Source: an uncultured Prevotellaceae bacterium
GTDB lineage: Bacteria > Bacteroidota > Bacteroidia > Bacteroidales > Bacteroidaceae
NCBI GenBank assembly: GCA_946185485.1
Contig: CAMHJQ010000017.1
Location: 1 to 64,000 of the forward strand
DNA: 64,000 bases
Direction: 5' to 3'
Shown here: piece by piece, positions 34,924 through 44,400 of the stretch
How positions within the stretch are numbered: position 1 is the stretch's first letter
How the letters are laid out: each line of letters opens with the position of its first letter
Position numbers and translations under genes: made by a program
The notes under the pieces: generated by a model
Database searches by the model: none
What the model was told of the DNA's origin: nothing
Seen by the model: only the letters and a program-made list of their open reading frames with translations

Positions 34924-35100
34924 GCAGTCGTGGGGACAGGTAAATGGGGCTAAACACCCAGTTGCCCCATGGCTACGAAGTGGTTGGTTTGGCGGGGGAA
35001 GGCTGTGGATATATGGTCTAAAAACAGTCGTGGGGACAGGCACTTGACCCACTGAGTTACAGATTGAACCGGGCCAAGTGACTGTCCCCATGACTACTGT
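34924..35100. repeat. Composite of REP-like repeats interrupting the ATPase stub
   Basis: CAGTCGTGGGGACAGG occurs at 34924-34939 and again at 35027-35042. The inverted form CTGTCCCCATGAC follows twice, near 35084 and 35098. The second part folds into a long hairpin closed by CACTTG/CAAGTG inside GGGGACAG/CTGTCCCC. This is a variant of the palindrome family at 14857, 45233 and 46690. In the rest of 35101-35297 only a short unassigned frame (DYQKEPREGQEKTADEYFYE) is seen. Confidence 0.6.
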
Positions 35101-35297
35101 CCCCATGACTATCAAAAGGAACCAAGAGAAGGACAAGAGAAAACTGCGGACGAATACTTTTACGAAGAGCTGTATCCAAAAGCCACCTGTACTTTTTAAA
35201 CATCCTTTACACTTGAACCTGCTCTGATTCCAGGGTGCAAAGGTAAAAGACAGGCACGCTGTGATAAAAACCAGAATTGAGGCTATCTCTACAAAAT

Positions 35298-35332
35298 AAA
35301 TCTCAAAGCAAGGAGATCTTGCCTTGAGATTT
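35298..35332 (-). terminator. Stem-loop after the BspA-like gene
   Basis: The 15-base arms 35298-35312 and 35318-35332 match with one mismatch. Read on the minus strand, ATTTATTTTG follows. It lies 40 bases after the stop at 35372. Confidence 0.55.
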
Positions 35333-35371
35333 AATGATTATAGGGGATTCGAATCGGGAAACTCGCCTTAA

Positions 35372-37381
35372 CTATTTGACGACAACCTTCTTGCCGTTAC
35401 GGATATAGATGCCGGGAGTCTGCGGGTCCTTCACCTTGCGGCCTTGCAGGTCGTAATAGCAGTCGGAGGCCGTTGATGGGTGGCCGATGAAGAGGCTCTT
35501 GATGGAACTTCCTTCCTTAGGCATTGCAAGCCAGGCACGATGGGCTTCGCTGAGGAACGGACTGCCATTTTTGTCTTCTGAACGCCATACGTATTCATTC
35601 TCATCTGCAGAGCCAGGTTTGCCGAAACGATGTCTGAGGAAATATGCTTCATAGGGGGCGGTGGTGATGGTCTCCACGTCGCTGCCAAAAAGCAAGTTGG
35701 TGCCAGTGTATGGCGTGGCCTCATCCACACTGGTCAGCGTAATGACGGTTGCGTTTGGGCCCTCATACTGCAAACCTACTGCAACGCCCTTTGGAATGAT
35801 GCCGTCTGGCAAATAATAAGACATTGTCTCATTCTTATCATTGTCGAGTCCTGTGACGACGTAGATATATACACCGTCTGGTACCTTATAGTTGTTTTGC
35901 GAATCGTAAAAGTCGCCGTTGCACAAACCATCAAAGCCATACAAAGTGACTGTGGTGGTCAGCGGTTCGTCCTCGATACCTTGAATGTTAAAGAAGTCCT
36001 TCCAGACGGGAGCAGCCTTATAGGCTTCAAGTGAGCTCTGTGGGACGTAGAGCGTACAGGTCTCAGGCGAAATGTGGCCCAAGGTCTCGCCGTCGACAAG
36101 GGGCGGCTCCACAGCCTTGACATACAGCTGATTTACCAGCCAATCGCCTTCAAAGGCACTGCCTGCGATCCACTTGATACCCTTGCCCAGAATGACGGTC
36201 TCCAGCGTCTCGCTGCAATAGGCCACGTCTTCAGCGTAGATGTTCTCCAAGTATTCGCCGAAGGTTATCTTCTTAATGGGCAGGGCCCTGAATGCGTCGC
36301 GGTTCTCCGGTGTCTGATAGGGACGGCCCACATAGAGTTCCTCTATCGACTCTGGCGCTCCGTTGTAGCAGAGGAAGTTCCACTGCAGCAGGTTCGGCCC
36401 GTCCTCAAGCGTCACCTTACGCAGGCTGCTGCAGTAGTCGAACAGACTGGTACCCGTGTACTCCACGCTGGCGGGAATGCTGATCTCAGTGAGGTTGGTA
36501 CAGCTCATGAAAACACTGTTGCCAATGTGTATCAGCGTGGAAGGAAGCGTGATGGTCGACATGCCACAGAAATTGAAAGCCCCGTCGTCGATATACTCGA
36601 TGCCCTCGTTAAGGGTGACGGATTTCAATGTCCAATTACCGTCGAAAGCCTGTCTTCCAATCCTCTTGACACCCTTCAGTACAACCTCCTCCAGCGTCTC
36701 GCTGCAATAGGCCACGTCCTCAGGATAGATTTCCTCCACGTATTCGCCGAAGGTTATCTTCTTGATGGGCAGGGCCCTGAAGGCACTATTGTTCTCGGGT
36801 GTCTTGTAGGGTCGGCCTACGTAGACCTCCTCTATCGACTCTGGCGCTCCGTTGTAGCAGAGGAAGTTCCACTGCAGCAGGTTCGGCCCGTCCTCAAGCG
36901 TCACCTTACGCAGGTTGCTGCAGTAGTCGAACAGACTGGTGCCCGTGTACTCGACGCTGGCGGGGAAGGTGATCTCTGTGAGGTTGGTACAACCTGAGAA
37001 CGCAATGTTCTCGATGGTCCTGACCGAATGGGGGATAGAAACCGACGTCAGGTTCTCACTGCCATAGAATGCTCCCTCCATAATGCCCACTACGGGATAG
37101 GTCTCGCCGCCGCCTTCCACTTCAGGCGTGTCGGGATTGTCTTCATCCGCCCATTGGATCGTTTCAGGTATCACCACGTCGCCGGAATAGCAGTCCCCGT
37201 CTTGCAGGATAATCAGCTCGTAGCCGAAATGCCAGCGGCTGCTCACCCAAGCTTCGCCGTCCTTGACCTGATACCACACGCCGTTAATGTTGTGTACGAA
37301 GGGGCAGGTCTCCATCTCTTCGTAAGCCCAACTGACAGTTGCTGTCAGTAGCAGTACGATTGTAAGTAAAGTTTTTCTCAT
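35372..37381 (-). CDS. BspA-like leucine-rich repeat (LRR_5) surface protein with T9SS tail
   Basis: 669 residues with a signal peptide (MRKTLLTIVLLLTATVSWA). Residues about 95-450 contain LRR_5 repeats of the Treponema/BspA type (SVRTIENIAFSGCTNLTEIT, GIEYIDDGAFNFCGMSTITLPST), with a long internal duplication. A beta domain (about 465-620) and a T9SS tail (YYDLQGRKV, GIYIRNGKKVVVK) complete it. BspA proteins bind fibronectin and mediate adhesion in oral bacteria. No promoter with good spacing was found in 37382-37537; a stem-loop follows the stop. Confidence 0.9.
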   Translation of the reverse strand: MRKTLLTIVLLLTATVSWAYEEMETCPFVHNINGVWYQVKDGEAWVSSRWHFGYELIILQDGDCYSGDVVIPETIQWADEDNPDTPEVEGGGETYPVVGIMEGAFYGSENLTSVSIPHSVRTIENIAFSGCTNLTEITFPASVEYTGTSLFDYCSNLRKVTLEDGPNLLQWNFLCYNGAPESIEEVYVGRPYKTPENNSAFRALPIKKITFGEYVEEIYPEDVAYCSETLEEVVLKGVKRIGRQAFDGNWTLKSVTLNEGIEYIDDGAFNFCGMSTITLPSTLIHIGNSVFMSCTNLTEISIPASVEYTGTSLFDYCSSLRKVTLEDGPNLLQWNFLCYNGAPESIEELYVGRPYQTPENRDAFRALPIKKITFGEYLENIYAEDVAYCSETLETVILGKGIKWIAGSAFEGDWLVNQLYVKAVEPPLVDGETLGHISPETCTLYVPQSSLEAYKAAPVWKDFFNIQGIEDEPLTTTVTLYGFDGLCNGDFYDSQNNYKVPDGVYIYVVTGLDNDKNETMSYYLPDGIIPKGVAVGLQYEGPNATVITLTSVDEATPYTGTNLLFGSDVETITTAPYEAYFLRHRFGKPGSADENEYVWRSEDKNGSPFLSEAHRAWLAMPKEGSSIKSLFIGHPSTASDCYYDLQGRKVKDPQTPGIYIRNGKKVVVK
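36201..36999 (-). repeat. Internal 489-bp-period duplication inside the BspA-like gene
   Basis: Two segments of about 310 bp (about 36201-36510 and 36690-36999) are almost identical and lie exactly 489 bp (163 codons) apart. Both encode SVEYTGTSLFDYCS, then LRKVTLEDGPNLLQWNFLCY, then NGAPESIEE and YVGRP. The period keeps the frame. Confidence 0.8.
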
Positions 37382-37537
37382 AATTATAAATTAATTTGTA
37401 AATAATGTTTTTTGGATTCTGCTTACAAAGATAGGGAAAAAGCGGCAAATGAGATTTCAAAAGTGGAAAAAACGACTGCCAGATTTTGAATATGGCAGTC
37501 GTTTGCAATAATTGGGAGTCGTTTGCGAGTGTTAGGG

Positions 37538-39235
37538 CTATTGGTTCCGCCACTCCGTTGGTGTCATTCCCGTGATGGATTTGAAGGCACGGAAGAAGCT
37601 TGATTCGCTGGAGAATCCAGACTCGATGGCGATAGCGGCGACCTTCTTGTCGGGCTCGTTCTGCATCAATTGTTGGGCATAGTTGATGCGCAGACGGGCA
37701 ATAAAGTCGGAGAACGAACAGTCGTGGTATTGCTTGATGCTGTCGGAGACGTAACGGTTATTTGTGTTCAGCACCGTTGCGATGTCGGCAACCTTCAGGT
37801 TGCTGCGCAGAAAGTAGTGTTGTTCGGTCATCAGACGGTCTATCTGCTGCATCAGTTCTCCGTTGACGGCAGTAGCAGTTGCTACGGGCTGACTGTCTGT
37901 AACGGCTTCGGCTTTGCGCCTGCGGAAAATGAAGAGAGCACAGCCGGCAACGACTAATACTGCCAGCACGGCCGCTATCGGCCATATCCACCAGAGCATA
38001 GCCGACGAGGCCATCGTTGACTGGCCATTGAAGCGTATGAGCCAGGCCGAGGCGACTGGGTGGAAGTAGTCTGACACAAAATTCTCCTGCTCGCAACCAC
38101 CTATAAAGGCGATGTTACCGTCATCGGTCATGACAGGAACGCCGATACCGCAATCGGGCAGCGGGTCGGTATAATAGAGTGTCAGCGGTGCAGGGCGCTT
38201 GGCATATTCTATGCGGACGATGTATAGCCGTTTGTCCTTGTCATAGCCATAGAGATAGGCATACTGCGACTGGCTGTCGGCCACGATGGTTGGATTATAG
38301 TAGATGGGGCCGGCAATGTCCGTCGTCATCGGGATGGGCGTGGTGGTAGGCAGAAGGGAGAATACGGTGTCTTCCACCAGCATGACGGCTATCTGTCCTG
38401 GAGTCTTGCCTTGCCGCTCAGCATCTGGAGCTCTCAGGACAAAGTCCGAGACCATCATCAGGTAGGCATACTTCCCATGCGACTCGTCACCGATGAAACA
38501 ACTGTGATGATGACCGGCGTAAAATGATGTCATTGGTCTCCACTGTTTCAGCAGCGGCACGGTGAAGGGCTTGCCGTACAGACGGTCGATGATGATGCTG
38601 TCTGGAGCATTGCCATGGTTGTCCTTATCGCTCAATATGAGGACATCGTCATCCGAAGTCCGAAACAGATGAGGTGCAACACGATTGGTTGACACATCTT
38701 TAATTTTCGTGAAGAATTTCTTGCCGTTGAACATCTCGATACAGTCATCGGCATACCAGTTGCCGGTAATCATGACCTGTCCGCTATCCAGTTCTATGGC
38801 ACTGCCCAATGTCCGTTTCTGGGCCAGACAACCGAAACCGTTGAATGTGTGGCTTGCCGGGTCGTACATCTCCGCTTCGAAAGTCTGCCCGGAACCCAGA
38901 TTGCCCTTACAACCTCCGGCAAAGAGCACTTGTCCCGATTTCAGTACCAGCGAGACGCCGAAGTCGTGTGGATAGACGGTAGGAACCTGATGCCATTCAC
39001 CGTCGCTCAGATACTCGGCCGTAGTAATAGGCTTAAAACCCGACGTATGGCCGCCAATGACCGTCAACTCGCCATTGATACAGTATACGGCATGTCCGAA
39101 TCGCGGGATGTTCAGGTCGGGCAACCGCTCGGCTTCGATCTTGACGACAGAGGCAGCCAAAGGCTGTGCCCCCGATGGAAGAACAGCCAGAAGCATGGTG
39201 AATACGAACAACATTCTATGACACATTATTGTCAT
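37538..39235 (-). CDS. Membrane-bound AraC-type regulator with Kelch-like periplasmic sensor
   Basis: 565 residues. The signal/anchor (MLFVFTMLLAVLPSGAQ) is followed by a periplasmic beta-propeller of Kelch-like blades (RFGHAVYCINGELTVIGGHT; SGQVLFAGGCKGNLGSGQTFEAEMYDP, read in pieces). A membrane helix (about 415-437, LWWIWPIAAVLAVLVVAGCAL) leads to a C-terminal AraC HTH (about 465-563; NLKVADIATVLNTNNRYVSD and AIESGFSSESSFFRAFK). No kinase domain is present, so this is a one-component transmembrane regulator. The ligand is unknown. It has its own promoter. Confidence 0.85.
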   Translation of the reverse strand: MTIMCHRMLFVFTMLLAVLPSGAQPLAASVVKIEAERLPDLNIPRFGHAVYCINGELTVIGGHTSGFKPITTAEYLSDGEWHQVPTVYPHDFGVSLVLKSGQVLFAGGCKGNLGSGQTFEAEMYDPASHTFNGFGCLAQKRTLGSAIELDSGQVMITGNWYADDCIEMFNGKKFFTKIKDVSTNRVAPHLFRTSDDDVLILSDKDNHGNAPDSIIIDRLYGKPFTVPLLKQWRPMTSFYAGHHHSCFIGDESHGKYAYLMMVSDFVLRAPDAERQGKTPGQIAVMLVEDTVFSLLPTTTPIPMTTDIAGPIYYNPTIVADSQSQYAYLYGYDKDKRLYIVRIEYAKRPAPLTLYYTDPLPDCGIGVPVMTDDGNIAFIGGCEQENFVSDYFHPVASAWLIRFNGQSTMASSAMLWWIWPIAAVLAVLVVAGCALFIFRRRKAEAVTDSQPVATATAVNGELMQQIDRLMTEQHYFLRSNLKVADIATVLNTNNRYVSDSIKQYHDCSFSDFIARLRINYAQQLMQNEPDKKVAAIAIESGFSSESSFFRAFKSITGMTPTEWRNQ

Positions 39236-39249
39236 AATTCATTTGGCGG

Positions 39250-39281
39250 CAAAGGTACTAAATATAGCACTAACTTCCAAA
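39250..39281 (-). promoter_or_regulatory. Promoter of the Kelch-AraC regulator gene
   Basis: On the minus strand, TTTG at 39281-39278, a 20-bp spacer and TACCTTTG at 39257-39250, about 15 bases before the longest frame's ATG. Confidence 0.6.
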
Positions 39282-39428
39282 CTTTTGGATGTTATTTCAT
39301 AAAGTTTTTGAAAGTAGTCCCAGGGATTTGGATATGCGGCGACATGAGAAAGAAGCCAAGAAAGGGTAGAAATTTTATGGCCAGTATGACCAGGGGATGG
39401 TTCTAGGTTGTTAAGTTAGCATACCGTT

Positions 39429-40386
39429 TTATGCTATATTTTTAACCACATTCATTCTTTTAATGGAGGGGTTTGGCAATAAGTTGTCCCCTCTCCATTT
39501 CTTGATGTCGGTAATGGTAGTTCTGGCAAGCAAATGGCTGACGTTAAAATTTCTACAGTCATCAATTGTGCTGACTTTGAGTGACAGCGGAATCAATAGC
39601 ACTAGTGGTGTGTATCCGTTGTTCTTGTTGGGCGACATCCTTGCTTTGAAACATCCGAATGTCGACTCGATGATGTCTGAGGTTATGTTGTGCACCTCGT
39701 CACCATCCAGAAGGGCTTCCTCCCTGTTGAAGTACGCGATGAGCATGTTTGTCAGCCTTCTCACCCTGTCGCCCTTGGTCATGAGATTCTGGTTGATGTA
39801 CCTCCTGCACTCCGATGCCGTCTTGTGCGACAATCCGTACTGCTTGCACAGCTGCTCCATATACTCGTAGGCGTGCATGACATCGTCGAGTTCCTCCACC
39901 AGTGAAGCGTGACTCCTGACGAAGCTGAGCATGTATCTCTCGTGGCTGCTTAGCAAATGTTCGTTCTCAAGTATCGCCTTTGCCCAGTGTACTGTATCGA
40001 ACACGTTCATGAACCGTGCGTACTCCCTCCGTCTTGGAGGCATCAGTGGCGCCATTGCCGTATGCGAGAACTTCCTGGCATAACCCTTCTTGGCGATGAA
40101 GTCTGCGAACTCGGGATCCCTGCAAAGGCATAGAGCAGGACAGCAAAGCGGATGGCTATCTCTCCGTGCCGGTGTCTGGAAACAGTAGCTCCACGACCTC
40201 CTGCTCCTTCTCGGAGAGCGAGGACAGAATCAGTTCTCCCGCTTTTTTTTTATTGCCACACTTCAGTATCTTGTTTTGATGCTTGACGCTGTTATACTTC
40301 TCTTCGAGTGTCTTGTTCTTTCTCTGTTCTTTCCTCAAAGCCTTCTTAAGTGCTTTTAGCTCTTCATTTGTGTCTGATTTTGTCAT
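39429..40386 (-). pseudogene. Broken transposase gene
   Basis: The first piece (40386-40156, 76 residues) is a Lys/Glu coiled coil ending LLFPDTGTER. A different frame, open from the region of that stop, reads DPEFADFIAKKGYARKFSHT and continues through the 208 residues from Met 40055. It ends in a transposase C-terminus containing ITSDIIESTFGCFKARMSPN, with a Glu where DDE transposases have their last catalytic acid. The two acidic residues of the central catalytic region are not found, so about 200 residues are missing and a frame change lies near 40150. Confidence 0.65.
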
Positions 40387-40410
40387 AACTATAGAAATTT
40401 AAAGTCCTTG

Positions 40411-40442
40411 CAAAGCTACTAAAAATCAGCGAATTACGCAAA
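40411..40442 (-). promoter_or_regulatory. Promoter of the transposase gene
   Basis: On the minus strand, TTTG at 40442-40439, a 20-bp spacer and TAGCTTTG at 40418-40411, just upstream of the ATG at 40386 and inside the element. Confidence 0.6.
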
Positions 40443-40588
40443 CTTTATGCTAATTATTTTCTTAAAATATGTAAAGTATCTTTGTTAAATAATAAGGCGC
40501 AAAATATAACAGTAAATTAAGAGCTTAACTTAACAACCTAGGTCTGTCCCCACGAGTTCGGAGAAATAGGTAATCACAGGCCGAAGCT

Positions 40589-40735
40589 GTGACAGTTACA
40601 GTTGTGACAATTAGAAATCAAGGGTTACAACATGCTCTATAATACTATATAACTAATTGATATATATATAGTTATATATAATATTAGAAGAATTGACGCC
40701 TCCCCAAAACGAACTGTCACAACTGTAACTGTCAC
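40589..40735. repeat. MITE-like element with perfect 21-bp inverted ends
   Basis: Arms 40589-40609 and 40715-40735 (core GTGACAGTTACAGTTGTGAC) are perfect inverses around 105 AT-rich bases that contain a second, weaker palindrome of TATATA words. There is no coding capacity. It may be a miniature transposable element or a strong terminator-like structure. Confidence 0.65.
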
Positions 40736-40794
40736 GCCCGGCCATCAAAATTTCATCTAAAAAGCAGAATATCAATGAGATACGATATTAGTAA

Positions 40795-40989
40795 AGCAAC
40801 TGCGCCCGCAATGCCGGCGCCCGCATCAGCATGAGCCTCGTGGACGACGATGCCACCGGTATCGACACCATTGAGACCATCGACCAGGACGGCACCCGCC
40901 GCTACTACGACCTGAACGGTCGCGAGCTGCAGGGCAAGCCAGGCAAGGGCATCGTCATCACCAACGGCCGCAAGGTCGTCAACAAATAA
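40795..40989 (+). pseudogene. T9SS C-terminal tail left from a deleted surface-protein gene
   Basis: The frame, closed upstream by TAA at 40792, reads MSLVDDDATGIDTIETI, then TRRYYDLNGRELQGKPGKGI and ITNGRKVVNK with a stop. This is a complete T9SS type A sorting domain with no gene body. A normal terminator follows at 41007. Deletion next to the inverted-repeat element probably removed the rest. Confidence 0.75.
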
Positions 40990-41006
40990 AACTGTAGAGT
41001 CCAAGA

Positions 41007-41032
41007 GAGGGGGCGTGTTGCCCCCTCTTTTT
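41007..41032 (+). terminator. Terminator after the T9SS remnant
   Basis: GAGGGGGC (41007-41014) pairs with GCCCCCTC (41020-41027), followed by T5. It separates the remnant from the next operon. Confidence 0.85.
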
Positions 41033-41107
41033 CCAATTGTGCTTTCGGGAGTATCTAATAAAAGTTAATTGTTGGGGGATTTTAGGGCAAAACGTATAAA
41101 TAATTTA

Positions 41108-41115
41108 TATCTTTG
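41108..41115 (+). promoter_or_regulatory. -7 box of the peptide/C10 peptidase operon
   Basis: TATCTTTG lies about 50 bases before the peptide gene ATG at 41166; the -33 region is weak. Confidence 0.5.
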
Positions 41116-41165
41116 CATCTTAAAAATTGAAAAAAGACATTATTATTCATCAAAACAAACAGTAA

Positions 41166-41363
41166 ATGAGCAAACTAAAACCATACGTGAAGCCGGTCTT
41201 TACCGACTGCGTAGCATTGCAAACAAAGGACGGCATCCTTGCTGGCTCAGGTCCCGGAGCTGCCGGTGGGGGAGACTACCCCCGCGTACAGAAGTCACGC
41301 TTATTCAGAGACTTCAACGACGACTGCTTCTTCGACGACGAAGACGAAGAGGAAGACGAATAG
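41166..41363 (+). CDS. Small peptide (65 residues) of the YxKP family beside a C10 peptidase
   Basis: The peptide reads MSKLKPYVKPVFTDCVALQ, then KDGILAGSGPGAAGGGDYPR, a basic stretch and an acidic tail (DDEDEEEDE). It shares the N-terminal pattern YxKP....V.LQ....IL.xS with the 55-residue peptides at 54345-54512 and 57772-57939. There is no clear signal peptide. It lies directly upstream of a C10 peptidase gene (50 bp to its likely start) under one promoter. It could be a secreted peptide, a ribosomal-peptide precursor with a Gly-rich cleavage site, or an inhibitor. It is chosen over a longer overlapping frame because that frame has an implausible Arg-rich N-terminus ahead of a proper signal peptide. 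Confidence 0.65.
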   Translation: MSKLKPYVKPVFTDCVALQTKDGILAGSGPGAAGGGDYPRVQKSRLFRDFNDDCFFDDEDEEEDE

Positions 41364-41413
41364 AAGCGCCCCACGACCGCTACACACCCAAAAACTACAT
41401 GTTGAACCTTAGA

Positions 41414-44400
41414 ATGGAAAAAACAGCAATGAGAAGACTATTCTTTTTAGCAACAGGTATCATATTCCTCTCCACCCTGACGGCATGGGCCGGCCCTGTG
41501 GACAGCAAGAAAGCACAGGAGGAGGCAGCAGCATTCGTGTCGCAGCAGCGTACCGCAGCACCCAGGCAGATGCAGCTGGCAGACAGTCGGCGCAATGCCA
41601 CCGCAGGCACGCCAGCATACTACGTGTTTAATATCGACAACGGAAAGGGCTTTGTCATCGTATCGGGTGACGACCGTACCAACCCCATCTTAGGATATTC
41701 CGACGAGGGGGCATTCGACGCCAAGCGCATGCCAGCTAACATGAAGGCGTGGCTCGACGGCTATGCCGAGCAGCTGCAGGTGCTCGCCACGATGGACGAC
41801 AAGCAAGCGGAGAAAGCGCTGAGTGCCTCGCGCCGCGCAGCGGTAGCCACACGCAACTCTATAGCACCGCTCACCACCACCAAATGGGACCAGGCAACGC
41901 CCTACTGGAACGAGTGCCCGCAGTTCATGAACAGCGACGACCCTGCCGACGGCTACGAGCTGCCCTATACGGGCTGCGTGGCTACGTCCATGTCGCAGAT
42001 TATGTACTTCTACAAGCAGCCGGCAGAGACGCTGGCCGAGATTCCCTCCTACCAGTTCACCGTGGCTGGCAGCCAGATGGGTGAGTACTCCACCGTGCAG
42101 ATGGACGCCCAGCCCGTCACCAAGTTCGACTGGGACAATATGCGCGAGACCTATACCGGTGCTGAGGACGAGGTCTACACCTCGGCCGTAGCCCACCTGA
42201 TGCTCTATGCTGGCTGCTCCGTGAAGATGCAGTACGGCCTCAGCGCGTCGGGAGCCTATACCGACGACATCCCCAAGGGCTTCAAGTACTTCGGCTATGG
42301 CTCGAAGTTAGCTTTCCGCAACGACTATACGCAGGAGGCGTGGGACAACCTGGTCTATAGCGAGCTGGCTGAGGGACGCCCCATGATATACAATGGCACG
42401 GCAGGCAGCGGCGGTGGTCACTCCTTCGTGTGCGACGGCTATGAATACGGCAACTACTTCCACATCAACTGGGGATGGGGAGGCATGGGCAACGGCTATT
42501 TCCAGCTCAGCATCCTGAACCCCTCGGCCAGCGGCATCGGCGGCTCGTCGTCGGCTGAAGGCTACAACATGAAGCAGAACATCGTCTATAACATCATACC
42601 CAACACGGCTACGCCTGACGGCGGCAGCACGCAACCGGGCGACGACGAGAACCCCGTGCTGACGGTAACAGCCATCAGCGGGCCCTCGAGCTGGGATCGT
42701 GAAAAGAAATCGGACCCCTTCAAGATTTACAAGAGCAAGATAGTCAAGGTCAGCTACTCTGACCATTCGGGCACTAACAAGAAGTTCAAGGAGGCCCTGG
42801 CCCTATGCGACCAGGATGGACACTATACGCTGCTGGCCAACTCGGCGACGTCTTATTATAGCACGGTGACAACCTCTGCCCTGGGGCAGACGACGAAATT
42901 CGGCGATAATATCGCATCAAACGACCAGAACGTCATCAAGTTCGGCGCCGGTCTGACAGGCACATACCGCCTGGTGCCTATGTACCAGGTGGAGGGCTCT
43001 AACACATGGGAACCCATGAAGGAGAGCGACCGCTACTACCTGGAAGTGAACATGGACAACTATGGTGCAACCGCTACTGCGCACCCCATAGTCAACCTCA
43101 ACGCAACCAACTTCGACTTCACGGGCGACCTGAAGGTAGGGTCGAAGGTGCAGGTGAACGTGACCATCCAGAACAACAGCACGGACCGCTTCTTCGGTGA
43201 CATCTACCTTGACTTCGGCGGGCAGAAGATTGACGAATACTCGGAGTACACCACCGTCATACAGGCTGAGGTGCTGGCAGGACAGAGCAACGTAGTGACC
43301 TTCAACGTGTCGCCCCAGAATGCGGGCACACAGACGGTAAAGGCTATGATCATCCCGCCCGGTGGCTACGATTTCAATTCCATCGGTTCGGGCTCCGTCA
43401 CCATTGCCGCAAGCGAGGCTGCGGAAGAGCTGAACCTCACCGTGGAGATAGAGGCCGTCAACAGCAGCGAGGTGGTGGAGGATAACACCCACGGCACGCT
43501 CTACGACAGCCACGTGCAGTTCAAGGCCACCATCACCAATCATGCTGACGGCGAATACAATAAGTATGTGATAGCACCGCTGTTCATCTGCCAGTGGGAT
43601 GCTGATGACGGCAAGTTCAACGGCTCGATGGTGACCTACAAGCAGCAGTCACTCTCGCTGGCCAAGAACGAGTCGAAGACACTCTACTTCGACTTCGACA
43701 ACCTGGCAGCAGGCAGCATCTACTCGATGAACCTCTACGCCCGCAACAACGTGCCCGACAGCGAGGAGGGCACTCACCTGGAGAACATCGTCCAGAGCGG
43801 CGAGTCGAAGTTCTACGCCATCAAGCCCGGCATCATCACCTGGAACGGCGACGGCACGCGCACCGGCCTCAAGCCCGTGGACGGCTTCACGATTCCTGAC
43901 GATGTCGCTGCCATATCGCTCGAAGGCCTCGGACTCAGCAGCGTCACCCCCAACGGCAATCCCAACACGCTCTACTTCTTAGGCGACGGCGAGGCGACAC
44001 CTGACGGACTCTCCGGCAAGAACGTGGTCAAGGGCAGCACGGCCGACAACATCGTACTCGTGGACGGCTACGACTTCTACACCCCGCAGACCATCACCGC
44101 CGACGCCATCAGCTACGAGCGCACCTTTGCACAAGGTCACCACAACGGCGTGAGCACGGGCTGGAGCACCATCACGCTACCCTTCGCCCCAACGACGGTG
44201 ACGAACGCCACGGACAACAAGACCATCGACTGGTTCCGCTCAAGCACCGACACCGGCAAGCAGTTCTGGCTGTGCGACTTCTACGCGGAGGACGGCGATG
44301 ACGTCACCTTCCGCAATGCTCCCACCATGGAGGCCAACGTGCCCTACATCGTGGCCGTACCCGACAACTACTGGGGTTCCGCCTGGGACCTGCGCGGCAA

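Larger units (their letters stand above)
39403..40541 (-). mobile_element. Decayed insertion sequence with intact terminal inverted repeats
   Basis: CTAGGTTGTTAAGTTA at 39403-39418 is repeated in inverse at 40526-40541, enclosing 1.14 kb with a promoter and two transposase gene pieces. The outermost CTA/TAG bases may belong to the target. The element is shorter than an intact copy should be because the middle of the transposase gene is missing. Family not certain. Confidence 0.7.

Noticed and set aside
35060..35203. Minus-strand 47-codon frame (MFKKYRWLL...) behind TACCTTTG at 35246-35239
   Set aside because: It reads into the REP composite, resembles nothing known and lacks a -33 box.
35340..35371. 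tRNA 3' end suggested by GGATTCGAATCGG
   Set aside because: No acceptor or anticodon stems can be formed around it.
41069..41398. Extended N-terminus of the first C10 peptidase from 41069
   Set aside because: It would place an Arg-rich stretch before a standard signal peptide and overlaps the small peptide gene in another frame.
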